A DNA stretch of 64,000 nucleotides, from the NCBI RefSeq assembly GCF_030812475.1, contig NZ_JAUSSR010000004.1:124001-188000 (forward strand). Reading direction: 5' to 3'. This stretch comes from Pseudomonas lini. Its GTDB lineage: Bacteria > Pseudomonadota > Gammaproteobacteria > Pseudomonadales > Pseudomonadaceae. Below, one piece after another: positions 63,358 to 64,000 of this stretch. The notes under the pieces were generated by a model. It was given only the letters and a program-made list of their open reading frames with translations, did no database searches and was not told the DNA's origin. The stretch's first letter is position 1. Each line of letters starts with the position of its first letter. The position numbers were made by a program, and so were the translations under genes.

Positions 63358-64000
63358 CGGAATATAGACATTTGCTAGGCATGCTCACGCTGCTGGTGAG
63401 CAGTCCGCCGGACAAGAGAACCGTATTTGGCCGCGCCCTGAATCAGTTGATCAGCGACGTGGAAGAACGCTCGATCAGCGTGCTGGTCTCGGAAAGCCTG
63501 AGCGACGCCACCTCGATCCTGCATTCGGATCCGGCGATTCAATGCGTGTTGCTCAGCTGGGAAATGGACGACAGCGAAGGTCATGAAGAATGCATCAAAT
63601 TGCTGACCAACCTGCGCGAACGCAACACCCGGGTGCCGGTGTTCCTGATCAGCGACCGCAGCACCGCGTCGAGCATCCCGCTGGTGGTCATGCAGCACGC
63701 CGACGACTTCATCTGGCTGCCCGAGGACACCAGCCGCTTCCTCAGCGGGCGCATCCTGGCCGCCATCGAACGCTACCGGCAAGCCGTGCTGCCGCCAATG
63801 TTCGGCGCGTTGCTGAAGTTTTCCCGCAGCTATGAATACTCCTGGCACACTCCTGGACATGCCGGTGGCACGGCGTTTCTCAAGAGCACGGCGGGCCGCG
63901 CGTTCTACGAGTTCTTCGGGGAAAACCTGCTGCGTTCGGACCTGTCGATCTCGGTCGGCGAACTGGGCTCGCTGCTCGATCACAGCGGCCCCATCGGCCA
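63354..64000 (+). CDS. Orn/Lys/Arg decarboxylase (partial, runs off the end)
   Basis: The ATG at 63354 overlaps the antiporter stop (ATGA). About 215 residues are visible: an N-terminal response-regulator-like wing domain to about residue 130 (ISVLVSESLSDATSIL, VPVFLISDRSTASSIP, HADDFIWLPEDTSRFLSGRILAAI), then the start of the PLP domain SWHTPGHAGGTAFLKSTAGRAFYEFFGENLLRSDLS. This is the large, decameric PLP fold-type I decarboxylase family. Which amino acid is used cannot be read from this part; LdcA (lysine) is favoured by the gene pair. The PLP lysine lies beyond the window. Confidence 0.9.
   Translation, partial: MTEYRHLLGMLTLLVSSPPDKRTVFGRALNQLISDVEERSISVLVSESLSDATSILHSDPAIQCVLLSWEMDDSEGHEECIKLLTNLRERNTRVPVFLISDRSTASSIPLVVMQHADDFIWLPEDTSRFLSGRILAAIERYRQAVLPPMFGALLKFSRSYEYSWHTPGHAGGTAFLKSTAGRAFYEFFGENLLRSDLSISVGELGSLLDHSGPIG

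Overview
The window looks like chromosomal DNA of a fluorescent-group Pseudomonas. The evidence is the high GC content, the many GTGGGAGCGAGC- and GTAGGAGC[CT]GGC-type REP palindromes between genes, and a typical Pseudomonas gene set: secreted Mqo, LsfA, Ohr, a DUF6124 protein, many LysR regulators, and a PotE-like antiporter coupled to a basic amino acid decarboxylase. No rRNA, tRNA, prophage, intact insertion sequence or CRISPR array was seen.

Layout. 0-6 kb: end of a MocR-type regulator, a LOG-family hydrolase, a secreted cupin, ohr, a three-gene operon (saccharopine dehydrogenase-like, DUF2269, unknown), and a secreted protein made of ten 13-residue repeats. 6-10 kb: a glucarate dehydratase-like enzyme with an MFS carrier and a divergent LysR. 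10-18 kb: a divergent LysR followed by a seven-gene operon: aldehyde dehydrogenase, renal-dipeptidase-like protein, a 27-residue leader peptide, BCCT carrier, a 581-residue unknown, DUF3726 and RidA. It looks like an uncharacterised amine or cyclic-imine catabolic unit and is the most interesting part of the window. 18-25.5 kb: beta-propeller and winged-helix pair, a tandemly duplicated REP block, an EamA exporter, katG, an AbrB-type membrane protein and a 27-residue membrane peptide. 25.9-28.3 kb: a lower-GC patch with a LysR remnant and a NylB-like serine hydrolase. 28.3-42 kb: mqo, ilvD, a chemoreceptor, DUF72 with an HhH protein, msrA, a GlxA-type AraC regulator, an NmrA-like protein, a second secreted cupin, a bile-acid symporter homologue, and a fusion of a PchB-like isochorismate lyase with a glyoxalase-fold domain. 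42-50 kb: a four-gene PhnD-type ABC importer (possibly selenate), tctABC and chrA. 50-64 kb: DUF6152 and membrane protein pair, NDH-2-like flavoprotein, a polyamine-binding protein with an amine oxidase and LysR, thiolase, MscS-type channel with DUF3772, lsfA, and the antiporter/decarboxylase operon that runs off the end.

Most units are short operons with 4-base start/stop overlaps, each next to its own regulator, and many are bounded by REP elements or hairpin terminators. The common theme is uptake and catabolism of sugar acids, amines and carboxylates, combined with peroxide and sulfoxide defence (ohr, katG, lsfA, msrA).
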